From HGM20899 sp964615195 (lineage in GTDB: Bacteria; Pseudomonadota; Gammaproteobacteria; Enterobacterales; Succinivibrionaceae): DNA of 12,529 nt. This document shows positions 1-6,082 of the stretch, piece after piece (position 1 is the first letter of the stretch; the number at the start of each line of letters is the position of its first letter). The DNA is taken from assembly GCA_964615195.1 (NCBI GenBank), contig CAZTNG010000068.1:1-12529 (forward strand), written 5' to 3'. The notes under the pieces are model-generated. The model was not told the origin of the DNA. It searched no databases and worked only from the letters and a program-made list of their open reading frames with translations. The position numbers and the translations under genes are program-made.

Positions 1-96
1 TTATAGCAAATTATTACCAAATTTATTTCATTTAAGAATAGGCTTTAAAGAGAATTTATATGTCTTATAGATGTTAGTCTGTAGGTAAACATTTAT

Positions 97-100
97 GAGG
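97..100 (+). promoter_or_regulatory. Shine-Dalgarno of traC
   Basis: GAGG lies five bases upstream of the ATG at 106, which supports that start. The sequence before it (1-96) is very AT-rich and has stops in all three plus frames, the last at 68-70. An upstream tra gene may therefore end here, but I cannot identify one, and I see no clear promoter. Confidence 0.6.
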
Positions 101-105
101 TTTAT

Positions 106-2505
106 ATGTTTACTTCTTCTATCTCATCTATTTCTAGTTTATATCCAGTTATTGCATACAGTTCGGATGATTATCTATTTTTTATGGCAGGTAAAACAAA
201 TTGTGTTTTAGGTTTTGCTTTTATTACTGAGCCTTTGTCTGGTATAGATGAATCTATTGCTGATAGGTTGCAAGTTTTTTTAAATCAAGATTTTCCATTA
301 AACAGTTGCGTGCAATTTTCACTTCTAGCAAGTCCTTATATAGAAGATTCTCTCCAACAAAATGAGAAGGTAGCATTAGCTTTACCTACAGATAATGTTT
401 TACAGAAGATTTTACGCAATAAGAATGAATTTTTTAGAGCTGGAGCTAAGAATCATTTACATAATATCCCAAACCCAATTCGAAATTATTCATTGCTAAT
501 AGCTGTTAATTTACCCTGCATAGGAACTAAACCATTAGATGTTGAAAGCGAAAGAGCTGCAGCATTACGCATCAGTGTTGCTGAAATATTAAGAACAGCT
601 GGGTTTAATAGTACTCCATTAACTAACGATAGTTTTTTAAAACTATTAGTGCCTTTTTTCAATGCTAGTGATTTATCGTCATGGCATAGTTGTAATGTTA
701 AGGCGGAAATTGATAAGCCTCTAGTAAATCAATTATTTGATTACGATAATGGATTAAAGGTTTTTCAGGATCATTTAGAACTAGGAGGCTACCATGTCAA
801 TAGTTTTTCCATAAAGCGTATGCCTGAATATGTTTTTTTTGGTCAAGCATTGAAGTATCCTGCTGATATATTAACTGGTGCTAGAGGCATACATGTCCCC
901 TTTATAATTACAGCAACAATTCATTATCCTGATGCCTCAAAAATTAGATCGCAAATTGCAACAAAACGTCAATGGGTAATAAACCAAGCGTATGGCCCAT
1001 TAGTTAAGTTTCTACCAAAACTAGCTCTACGTAAGCATGGTTTTGATTTATTGTATGAGCAGGTCGAAAATGGTGAACGTCCACTGAAATTAAATTTAAC
1101 TGTAATAACTTTTTGCAAAAGCAAAGAACAAGCTGATATGACATCCTCAGCTGTAAGAACATATTATAAAGAAAATGGTTATGAGTTAATGCCCGATAAA
1201 TATTACTGTCTACCTATATTTCTTAATAGTTTGCCGTTTGGAGCTGATTACAAAGCTTTTAGTGCTCTAATGCGTTTTAAAACATTCACAACAAAGCATA
1301 TATTGCCATTGTTACCAATATTTGCAGATAGCAAGGGGACAGGAACTAGTGTTTTAAATTTGGTTAGTAGAAGTGGTCAGCTTATGAATACTTCAATTTA
1401 TGATAGTTCAACTAACTACAATCTTTGCATTGCGGCGCAATCTGGTTCGGGTAAAAGCTTTTTAGTAAATGAAATTTTGGTGAGTTTTTTAGCAAGAGGT
1501 GCCAGTTGTTATGTGATAGACGTAGGTCGTTCATATGAAAAGCTTTGTCATTTTCTTGGTGGTGATTTTCTAGCTTTTGGGATGAATTCACAAATATCTT
1601 TGAATCCATTTGATTGTGTAAGAGATTATAGTGAAGAAGCAGACATGCTCATTGGTTTGATTTCTGCGATGATTGCTCCAACTGAAAAGCTCTCTGATTT
1701 TCAAAGTGCTGAACTAAAACGTATTACTGGAGAGTTATATAAAAAATATGCAAATAATTTAAATATTGATTTACTTGCTACGGAGTTATTAAATTCGGCA
1801 GACACTAGAGTAAAAGATATGGGGACTCAGCTTTACGCTTTTACAGTAAAAGGTGAATATGGCAGATTCTTTAGTGGACATAATACAATGAATTTCAATA
1901 GTAATTTAACTGTTCTAGAATTAGAGGAATTAAAGGGTAGAAAGCAATTACAGCAAGTTGTTTTACTACAACTTATATATCAAATCCAACAAAATATGTA
2001 TGCAGGTAAAAGAGATCGTCCAAAAATAATAATTATAGATGAGGCTTGGGATTTATTACGTGATGGCGATATTGCAAAATTTATTGAAACTGGATATAGA
2101 CGTTTTCGTAAATATGGTGGTGCAGCTGTCACGGTAACACAATCTGTTAATGATCTATATAATTCTGAAGTCGGATGTGCGATTGCCGAAAATAGCGCAA
2201 GTATGTATTTATTAGGTCAAAAGGCTGAAACTGTTGAAAGTTTAGCACGAAATGGTCGCTTGCCACTTAGCGGTGGAGAATATGAACTTTTAAAATCAGT
2301 ACATACCATTTCAGGCTCATTTTCGGAGATATTTCTAATAACTGAAAAAGGAAATGGGTTAGGTAGGTTAATTGTGGATCCTTTTAGAAGATTATTGTAT
2401 TCAACAAAAGCCTCTGAGGTAAATGCCATTGATGATCTGCTAAAGAGTGGTTTTTCACTAACCGATGCTATTGAGAAACTGATAAAGGATTATGGCTTAG
2501 AATGA
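106..2505 (+). CDS. traC: TraC, F-type T4SS assembly ATPase (VirB4 family)
   Basis: A 799-residue VirB4/TraC-type ATPase that powers pilus assembly and secretion from the cytoplasmic face of the inner membrane. The Walker A motif is AQSGSGKS at residues 444-451, with K450 as the nucleotide-binding lysine. Walker B is IIIIDEAWDLL, with D645 and E646. A downstream TVTQSVNDLY stretch matches the glutamine-containing motif of this ATPase class. The N-terminal ~400 residues form the less conserved TraC/VirB4 N-domain, and no membrane segment is evident. Length is somewhat below F TraC (about 875 residues), but both domains are present. The ATG at 106 has GAGG five bases upstream. The stop overlaps the next start as ATGA, so it is translationally coupled to the S26-like gene. 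The family call is secure; the orthologue name rests on the neighbouring traW and traU. Confidence 0.95.
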   Translation: MFTSSISSISSLYPVIAYSSDDYLFFMAGKTNCVLGFAFITEPLSGIDESIADRLQVFLNQDFPLNSCVQFSLLASPYIEDSLQQNEKVALALPTDNVLQKILRNKNEFFRAGAKNHLHNIPNPIRNYSLLIAVNLPCIGTKPLDVESERAAALRISVAEILRTAGFNSTPLTNDSFLKLLVPFFNASDLSSWHSCNVKAEIDKPLVNQLFDYDNGLKVFQDHLELGGYHVNSFSIKRMPEYVFFGQALKYPADILTGARGIHVPFIITATIHYPDASKIRSQIATKRQWVINQAYGPLVKFLPKLALRKHGFDLLYEQVENGERPLKLNLTVITFCKSKEQADMTSSAVRTYYKENGYELMPDKYYCLPIFLNSLPFGADYKAFSALMRFKTFTTKHILPLLPIFADSKGTGTSVLNLVSRSGQLMNTSIYDSSTNYNLCIAAQSGSGKSFLVNEILVSFLARGASCYVIDVGRSYEKLCHFLGGDFLAFGMNSQISLNPFDCVRDYSEEADMLIGLISAMIAPTEKLSDFQSAELKRITGELYKKYANNLNIDLLATELLNSADTRVKDMGTQLYAFTVKGEYGRFFSGHNTMNFNSNLTVLELEELKGRKQLQQVVLLQLIYQIQQNMYAGKRDRPKIIIIDEAWDLLRDGDIAKFIETGYRRFRKYGGAAVTVTQSVNDLYNSEVGCAIAENSASMYLLGQKAETVESLARNGRLPLSGGEYELLKSVHTISGSFSEIFLITEKGNGLGRLIVDPFRRLLYSTKASEVNAIDDLLKSGFSLTDAIEKLIKDYGLE

Positions 2506-3029
2506 GGTTTCTGATTACTATTCTAGGAGGTATTGCGATTATTTTTGCCTTTTGTACTCTTTTAGGAATTTATTTTAACGTAAGATTAGCAATAGATTTT
2601 CAAAAGGATGTTTGCATTGGCAGATTCTTTCTTTATAAATTAAATGATAAGGATTTATCAGAGGCAATAGATCTTCAAAATATTTGCCAAGGACAATTGA
2701 TTGCGTTGAAGCTAAAAACTCAAGTTTTTCCATATGATAAAGGTGTAATTCTAATTAAAAGGTGTATAGCTACTTCTAATATGAATATATTTATTACTGC
2801 TAATATGGTTAAGGTTTGTGATGCTGTCTCTGCGACACAATGTGTTGAGTATCAGCGTAAATTTGCTGATACTTTTTATATATCACCAAACTATTTTAAG
2901 ACTTATAAATTAAATACTAATGAGCTTTTTATATTAGGTGATTCACCTAATTCAGTTGATTCTAAAATTATTGGACCCGTTAAACTTGAAGATGTTGAAC
3001 TTCTAGGGGAAGCATATGCACTATTTTAA
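2502..3029 (+). CDS. trsF: TrsF/TrhP-like S26 signal-peptidase-family protein, lacking the usual serine
   Basis: A 175-residue protein with one N-terminal membrane anchor (about residues 2-24) and a periplasmic S26-like domain. Matching signatures are GQLIAL near 64-69, a lysine-arginine pair in VILIKRC (K86 would be the general base), and the C-terminal box GDSPNSVDSK (146-155) followed by IIGPV and LLGEAYALF, as in LepB/TraF peptidases. The box that should hold the nucleophile (S-[ML]-P) appears as DVCIGRFFL around 36-44. There is no serine before residue 53, and C38 is the nearest candidate. It may be a cysteine variant or a non-catalytic scaffold. In SXT and R27 the equivalent gene (trsF, trhP) lies beside traW and is linked to pilin processing. 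It overlaps traC by four bases and traW by fourteen. Family call is good; activity is uncertain. Confidence 0.75.
   Translation: MRFLITILGGIAIIFAFCTLLGIYFNVRLAIDFQKDVCIGRFFLYKLNDKDLSEAIDLQNICQGQLIALKLKTQVFPYDKGVILIKRCIATSNMNIFITANMVKVCDAVSATQCVEYQRKFADTFYISPNYFKTYKLNTNELFILGDSPNSVDSKIIGPVKLEDVELLGEAYALF
3005..3010 (+). promoter_or_regulatory. Shine-Dalgarno of traW inside the preceding gene
   Basis: AGGGGA sits five bases before the ATG at 3016, inside the 3' end of the S26-like gene. It decides the traW start despite the 14-base overlap and suggests coupled translation. Confidence 0.6.
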
Positions 3030-3543
3030 TTTTGGTACATATACTTGTTTCATAAAAAGATTGGGGTTTTTAAGACCCAATATTACTACTAGATTTTTGC
3101 TTATCTTGTTGTTTATTATTAGTTTAAATATCGAAGTTCAGGCAAATTCCAATTATGAAGATAAACTTATACTTTATGTTGATTCAAATTTTAATGAAGA
3201 TTATTTAATAAACAAACCTAATTTAGTGGTATTTGGATCATTACCAAATTCTAAAACAATCTCTTTTTTATTAAAAATAAAGCAACCATTTATTGTTGAT
3301 ATAACGACAGTAAATAAATTGCCTTATTTTCCTATATTAGAATATCAAAATAATCTTTACTCCTTGCGTAATGCGTATGGTGGTGAAGTACGGGTACACA
3401 ATAAGGTACAAAATTCAATATCTAGTTTAATCGATAACAGTTTAATAAATGAATATACTCAAATTTTACATAAGAACAAGCTGGCCTTATTAGAAAAAAT
3501 AAAAACAAATACTTGTACAGCTTGTTTAAAAAATAATAAATAA
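3016..3543 (+). CDS. traW: TraW-like periplasmic pilus assembly protein (short form)
   Basis: A 175-residue exported protein. It has a long basic n-region, a hydrophobic core FLLILLFIISLNI (about 27-39) and a likely signal-peptidase site after VQA (residue 43). The mature part reads LILYVDSN, then LVVFGSLPN, then IVDITTVNKLPYFPILEY. I read this as the TraW C-terminal pattern (FIDG..., ILV.GSP..., then a hydrophobic strand with a proline near the end). The N-terminal TraW region is largely missing, making the protein shorter than F TraW (about 210). It could instead be a diverged TrbC, which interacts with TraW and has a similar fold, but the position between the S26-like gene and traU favours TraW. 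An odd CTAC (CxxC, C167 and C170) lies five residues from the C-terminus. Confidence 0.62.
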   Translation: MHYFNFGTYTCFIKRLGFLRPNITTRFLLILLFIISLNIEVQANSNYEDKLILYVDSNFNEDYLINKPNLVVFGSLPNSKTISFLLKIKQPFIVDITTVNKLPYFPILEYQNNLYSLRNAYGGEVRVHNKVQNSISSLIDNSLINEYTQILHKNKLALLEKIKTNTCTACLKNNK

Positions 3544-3612
3544 CAAATCTATTTACCTTGTTTTTCCTTGTTTATTTAAGACCATTTAACCTAATTTAGG
3601 CAGAAAGTAATC

Positions 3613-4644
3613 ATGCGCTATTGTAATATTTACATTTTATTTATAAAAATTATCATATTTATAATTACTCTATGCATGTATTTTCAAGTATATGCCGATG
3701 TTTACTCATGTCCTAAGGCGGATATTTTTAAAACGATAGTTACAGATATTCCTTATTCAGCTGCATTACCTATATCTATAGGTGGCTCAAATTTAGGAGG
3801 TTTATCTTCCAGAATTCCAACTAATGCTTCTAGTAAATCTGTATGTTCTTGTTCAGATAGTTTAGGTGTCTCAAACTATGGCCTTGTATTAGGTATGTGG
3901 GAGGTAGCTTATTTAATTGAGCTAACAAGAGAACCTAATTGTTCAATTGTATTAGGTGCAGAATTACCATTTAATAACTCAAATATTGGTTCATCTGGTG
4001 AAGGTGAATTAGATTCTAGTGATCTAAGCTTTTACCATGCACATGTATATAGTTTTCCTTTATTTACCATGCTTAACCTTTTTAGCGATTTAAACTGTGG
4101 TAAGACAGAGTATATGGATCTAGATTTATTGTATGCCTCTGAGCTAGATCCTATGTGGAGTGATGAGACTAAAGGTTTGTACTTAACACCAGAAATTATT
4201 AGTCTCGCTAATAAGGATATAGTAGCGTCATGTGCAACTGATGCAGCAGCAGCCTATAAAGGTGAGGTAATTGAGGATCTTTTTTATTGTGCTGGATCTT
4301 GGGGGTATTTGTATCCATTAGCAGGTTTTACGCCTGCGTATGGCTCTGTCGCTGAAAATACATCATTGCTTGCCGTAAGAGTTTTAGCTTTGATGCATCG
4401 TAAAGGCTTACTGCGAAGTACATTAGGTGATCATTCATTGTGTGGTAGTAAAACTAGGATTTCCTTTGATAAAGGGCAGTACAGATTCTCCTTGTTATAT
4501 CCTATACCAGAAAGTGATGATAATCATATATTAGGAGCTCCTAGTGAGTTTTGGGAAGGTGATGCTCGTGTTCCTCCAGGTACACATGATGTGATATATG
4601 TGGTGTGGAGATACAGAAATTGTTGTTTAGGTGCTTATGAATAG
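3613..4644 (+). CDS. traU: TraU, F-type conjugal pilus assembly / DNA transfer protein
   Basis: A 343-residue exported protein, close to F TraU (about 330). A strongly hydrophobic leader (about residues 7-25) ends in VYA, giving cleavage after A28 and a mature start of DVYSCP. Conserved TraU features visible include CSCSD near the start of the mature protein, GLVLGMWEVAYLIELTR with a following cysteine, the FYCAGSWGYLYPLAGF segment, and a C-terminus ending in RYRNCC. The many cysteines fit a disulfide-bonded periplasmic protein. TraU is needed for DNA transfer and contributes to pilus assembly in F. The gene follows traW after a 69-base gap with only a weak SD-like sequence (GAAAG), and is probably in the same operon. 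No trbC follows it, unlike in F. Confidence 0.93.
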   Translation: MRYCNIYILFIKIIIFIITLCMYFQVYADVYSCPKADIFKTIVTDIPYSAALPISIGGSNLGGLSSRIPTNASSKSVCSCSDSLGVSNYGLVLGMWEVAYLIELTREPNCSIVLGAELPFNNSNIGSSGEGELDSSDLSFYHAHVYSFPLFTMLNLFSDLNCGKTEYMDLDLLYASELDPMWSDETKGLYLTPEIISLANKDIVASCATDAAAAYKGEVIEDLFYCAGSWGYLYPLAGFTPAYGSVAENTSLLAVRVLALMHRKGLLRSTLGDHSLCGSKTRISFDKGQYRFSLLYPIPESDDNHILGAPSEFWEGDARVPPGTHDVIYVVWRYRNCCLGAYE

Positions 4645-4699
4645 GATTATTTGTATTTGTTCAATATTACATACATAAGGACAGGGAAATTGGTTATAT

Positions 4700-4729
4700 T
4701 TGACAAAATTTATTATCTAGAATTAAAAG
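4700..4729 (+). promoter_or_regulatory. Candidate promoter 1 for the nitroreductase downstream of traU
   Basis: A perfect -35 hexamer TTGACA (4700-4705) is followed after 18 bases by TAAAAG (4724-4729), a four-of-six -10. Transcription would begin near 4736 and pass through the inverted repeat at 4745-4770. The DNA is AT-rich, so chance matches are likely. Confidence 0.3.
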
Positions 4730-4744
4730 CATAATATCCTATTC

Positions 4745-4770
4745 CTATGTATGCTATATTTCTTACATAG
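4745..4770. repeat. Inverted repeat upstream of the nitroreductase gene
   Basis: CTATGTA (4745-4751) and TACATAG (4764-4770) are perfect 7-bp inverted arms with a 12-base spacer. No T-run follows, so it is not a convincing terminator. It could be an operator or a weak 5'-UTR hairpin, or chance. Confidence 0.3.
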
Positions 4771-4788
4771 CTTTATAAAAATCAAGAA

Positions 4789-4819
4789 TTGCTATTAGAT
4801 ACATAAATAATACTATACT
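4789..4819 (+). promoter_or_regulatory. Candidate promoter 2 for the nitroreductase downstream of traU
   Basis: TTGCTA (4789-4794), 19 bases, then TATACT (4814-4819), a good -10. Transcription would start near 4826, downstream of the ATG at 4821 and just before GAGG at 4827-4830. This fits translation from the ATG at 4839. Confidence 0.33.
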
Positions 4820-4838
4820 TATGCGTGAGGTTCTGGCT

Positions 4839-5330
4839 ATGACTAGTATTTTTGAAAGAGTTAGTGTCCGTAAGTTTGCTGAAAAATCTGTAGAGTCTGC
4901 AAAGACAGAATATATTTTAAAAGCTGCTATGCAAGCACCTTCTGCTGGAAATCAACAACCATGGGATTTTTATGTTGTTACTAGAGGTGACTTATTAGCA
5001 GATTTAGGCAAGGTTGGTCCATACGCAGGTCCTGTAGCTAACGCTCCAATAGCTATAGTAGTTACAACTCGTAAAAATTGCCGTTTTAAAGAGCTTGCAT
5101 TGGTTGATTCTGCTTTGGCAATGCAAAATATTTGGCTTGCTACGTCTGAAGTTGGCTTAGGTGGTGTATGGTTAGCAGTAGCTCCATATGAAGATAGAAT
5201 GAAGGATGTGGCAGTTTTACTTAATTTACCGTGTGATGTGGAACCATTTGCTATATTCGCATACGGTTATCCTTTAGAAAATAGAAAACAACAGAACAGG
5301 TTTGATATTAGCAGAATTCATTATTTATAA
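4839..5330 (+). CDS. Short FMN-dependent nitroreductase family protein
   Basis: A 163-residue protein of the nitroreductase fold: FMN-binding, typically dimeric and cytoplasmic, reducing nitro-compounds, quinones or similar substrates with NAD(P)H. Visible family features are the N-terminal SVRKF (9-13), the FMN-site loop APSAGNQQPW (33-42), the central helix DSALAMQNIWLAT (about 90-102) and the GLGGVW turn (106-111). I chose the ATG at 4839 because GAGG lies eight bases upstream; an in-frame ATG at 4821 would add six residues but has no SD. The gene sits 194 bases after traU with its own candidate promoters and ends in a strong terminator, so it looks like an independent cargo gene rather than part of the transfer machinery. 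The physiological substrate cannot be told from sequence. Confidence 0.88.
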   Translation: MTSIFERVSVRKFAEKSVESAKTEYILKAAMQAPSAGNQQPWDFYVVTRGDLLADLGKVGPYAGPVANAPIAIVVTTRKNCRFKELALVDSALAMQNIWLATSEVGLGGVWLAVAPYEDRMKDVAVLLNLPCDVEPFAIFAYGYPLENRKQQNRFDISRIHYL

Positions 5331-5350
5331 TTTATTGTAATATAAAAATA

Positions 5351-5380
5351 AAAGGCTTTAACATTGAGGTTAAAGCCTTT
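5351..5380. terminator. Bidirectional intrinsic terminator between convergent genes
   Basis: A perfect 12-bp stem, AAAGGCTTTAAC (5351-5362) with GTTAAAGCCTTT (5369-5380) and a six-base loop. It lies between the stops of the plus-strand nitroreductase (5330) and the minus-strand gene (5407). On the minus strand the stem is followed by a U-rich tract (TATTTTTA), making it stronger for the membrane-protein gene. On the plus strand only the TTTT at the stem end is present. Confidence 0.85.
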
Positions 5381-5406
5381 TACGCATAATATATTAGATA
5401 ATATTA

Positions 5407-5781
5407 TTACTTAAGGATTTTTATAACCCACTTTTCTGTAAATGGCTGATGCTTTATTGAAGCAGCTAAACCTTTAATTAAGATTACAATTGCAAAAATA
5501 AAAGCAAAGATTGGTGGAACAACAAGAAAACCAAGTAGAGAACAAACAATTAGTAAAACATTAACTGTTATACCTGTATTTAAACATTTTTTGCTTTCTT
5601 CTAAAACATATTTACTTGAAGAACCTTTAAGAAAGAAGAAAATGAGTGGTGAAATAATACCAATAAAAAATATTAAAATCCACATTACTAAAACTAAATT
5701 ATAATCGTTAGCAGTAACGACTTCTTGTGCAACAGCTGGTTGTTCAACAACTGGCTGTTCATTATTTTGATTGTTTTCCAT
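5407..5781 (-). CDS. Small DUF4870-like (Tic20-like) membrane protein
   Basis: A 124-residue inner-membrane protein. The first 27 residues are hydrophilic and Gln/Glu/Pro-rich with a repetitive QPVVEQPAVAQEVV stretch. Hydrophobic segments follow at about 28-51, 68-87 and 89-108. The layout (first helix ending in SPLIFFFL, a polar loop with KYVLEESKKCLNTG, two packed helices, then KGLAASIKHQPF near the end) matches the DUF4870 pattern, in which a polar loop lies between helix 1 and a helix pair and a short basic tail ends the protein. The molecular function of this family is not established. AGGA lies seven bases before the ATG on the minus strand. It is transcribed against the tra genes and converges on the nitroreductase, so it is unlikely to be an operon member. 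Family call is moderate. Confidence 0.7.
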   Translation of the reverse strand: MENNQNNEQPVVEQPAVAQEVVTANDYNLVLVMWILIFFIGIISPLIFFFLKGSSSKYVLEESKKCLNTGITVNVLLIVCSLLGFLVVPPIFAFIFAIVILIKGLAASIKHQPFTEKWVIKILK

Positions 5782-5862
5782 CTATTTATCCTAGAATATA
5801 AAATATTTATAAAAATTAGTTAACTTAATTAGGCTTGTATTTTTATATATGAGCCGACGTTT

Positions 5863-5893
5863 AATATATCTTTATCTTTTATTTTTTTAACAA
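5863..5893 (-). promoter_or_regulatory. Candidate promoter of the DUF4870-like gene
   Basis: Read on the minus strand, TTGTTA (5893-5888), 19 bases, then TATATT (5868-5863), giving a start near 5856. The CRP-like palindrome centre (5926.5) would then lie about 70 bases upstream, close to a known class I spacing (-71.5). The AT-rich background weakens the match. Confidence 0.25.
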
Positions 5894-5915
5894 AATTATT
5901 AGAAATATATTTTTA

Positions 5916-5937
5916 AATTGTGAAATGAATCACACTT
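5916..5937. promoter_or_regulatory. CRP (cAMP receptor protein)-type binding site
   Basis: TGTGA (5919-5923), six bases (AATGAA), then TCACA (5930-5934): both half-sites match the Escherichia coli CRP consensus fully, and an A/T flank on each side fits too. The centre is 145 bases upstream of the traN-direction gene start and 138 bases in front of the minus-strand start, so it could serve either or both divergent units. Confidence 0.65.
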
Positions 5938-6082
5938 ATTTGTGTAAACAAAAATTACAAATATATTTTTCTAAAGTAGAAATTACTTGTTTTTGATAAA
6001 AACATTTGAAATTTATCGTAAATTGTATTAAGCGAATTTAATTCTTCTTAAATAATGGCTTTAACTAAAATATTAATATGCA

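Larger units (their letters stand above)
5782..6082. other. Gene-free AT-rich divergent regulatory region
   Basis: These 301 bases lie between the divergent starts of the DUF4870-like gene and traN. I find no coding sequence longer than about 23 codons and no RNA gene. The region holds the CRP-like site at 5916-5937, a possible minus-strand promoter, and long A/T runs. No clear sigma-70 promoter for traN could be picked from this composition, although traN must be served from here if the terminator at 5351-5380 isolates it from the traC-traU operon. Confidence 0.6.

Noticed and set aside
1412..2429. Minus-strand open frames of 65 and 70 codons inside traC
   Set aside because: They lie opposite a well-supported ATPase gene, have no family features, and are expected by chance opposite a long gene.
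3556..3575. Two near-identical 10-base units (CCTTGTTTTT, CCTTGTTTAT) between traW and traU
   Set aside because: Only two short imperfect copies in low-complexity DNA; no evidence of function.
5849..5996. Tiny frames in the divergent region (MSRRLIYLYLLFF at 5849; a 23-codon frame at 5925 overlapping the CRP-like site)
   Set aside because: No SD, very short, and typical of AT-rich DNA; not called as leader peptides.
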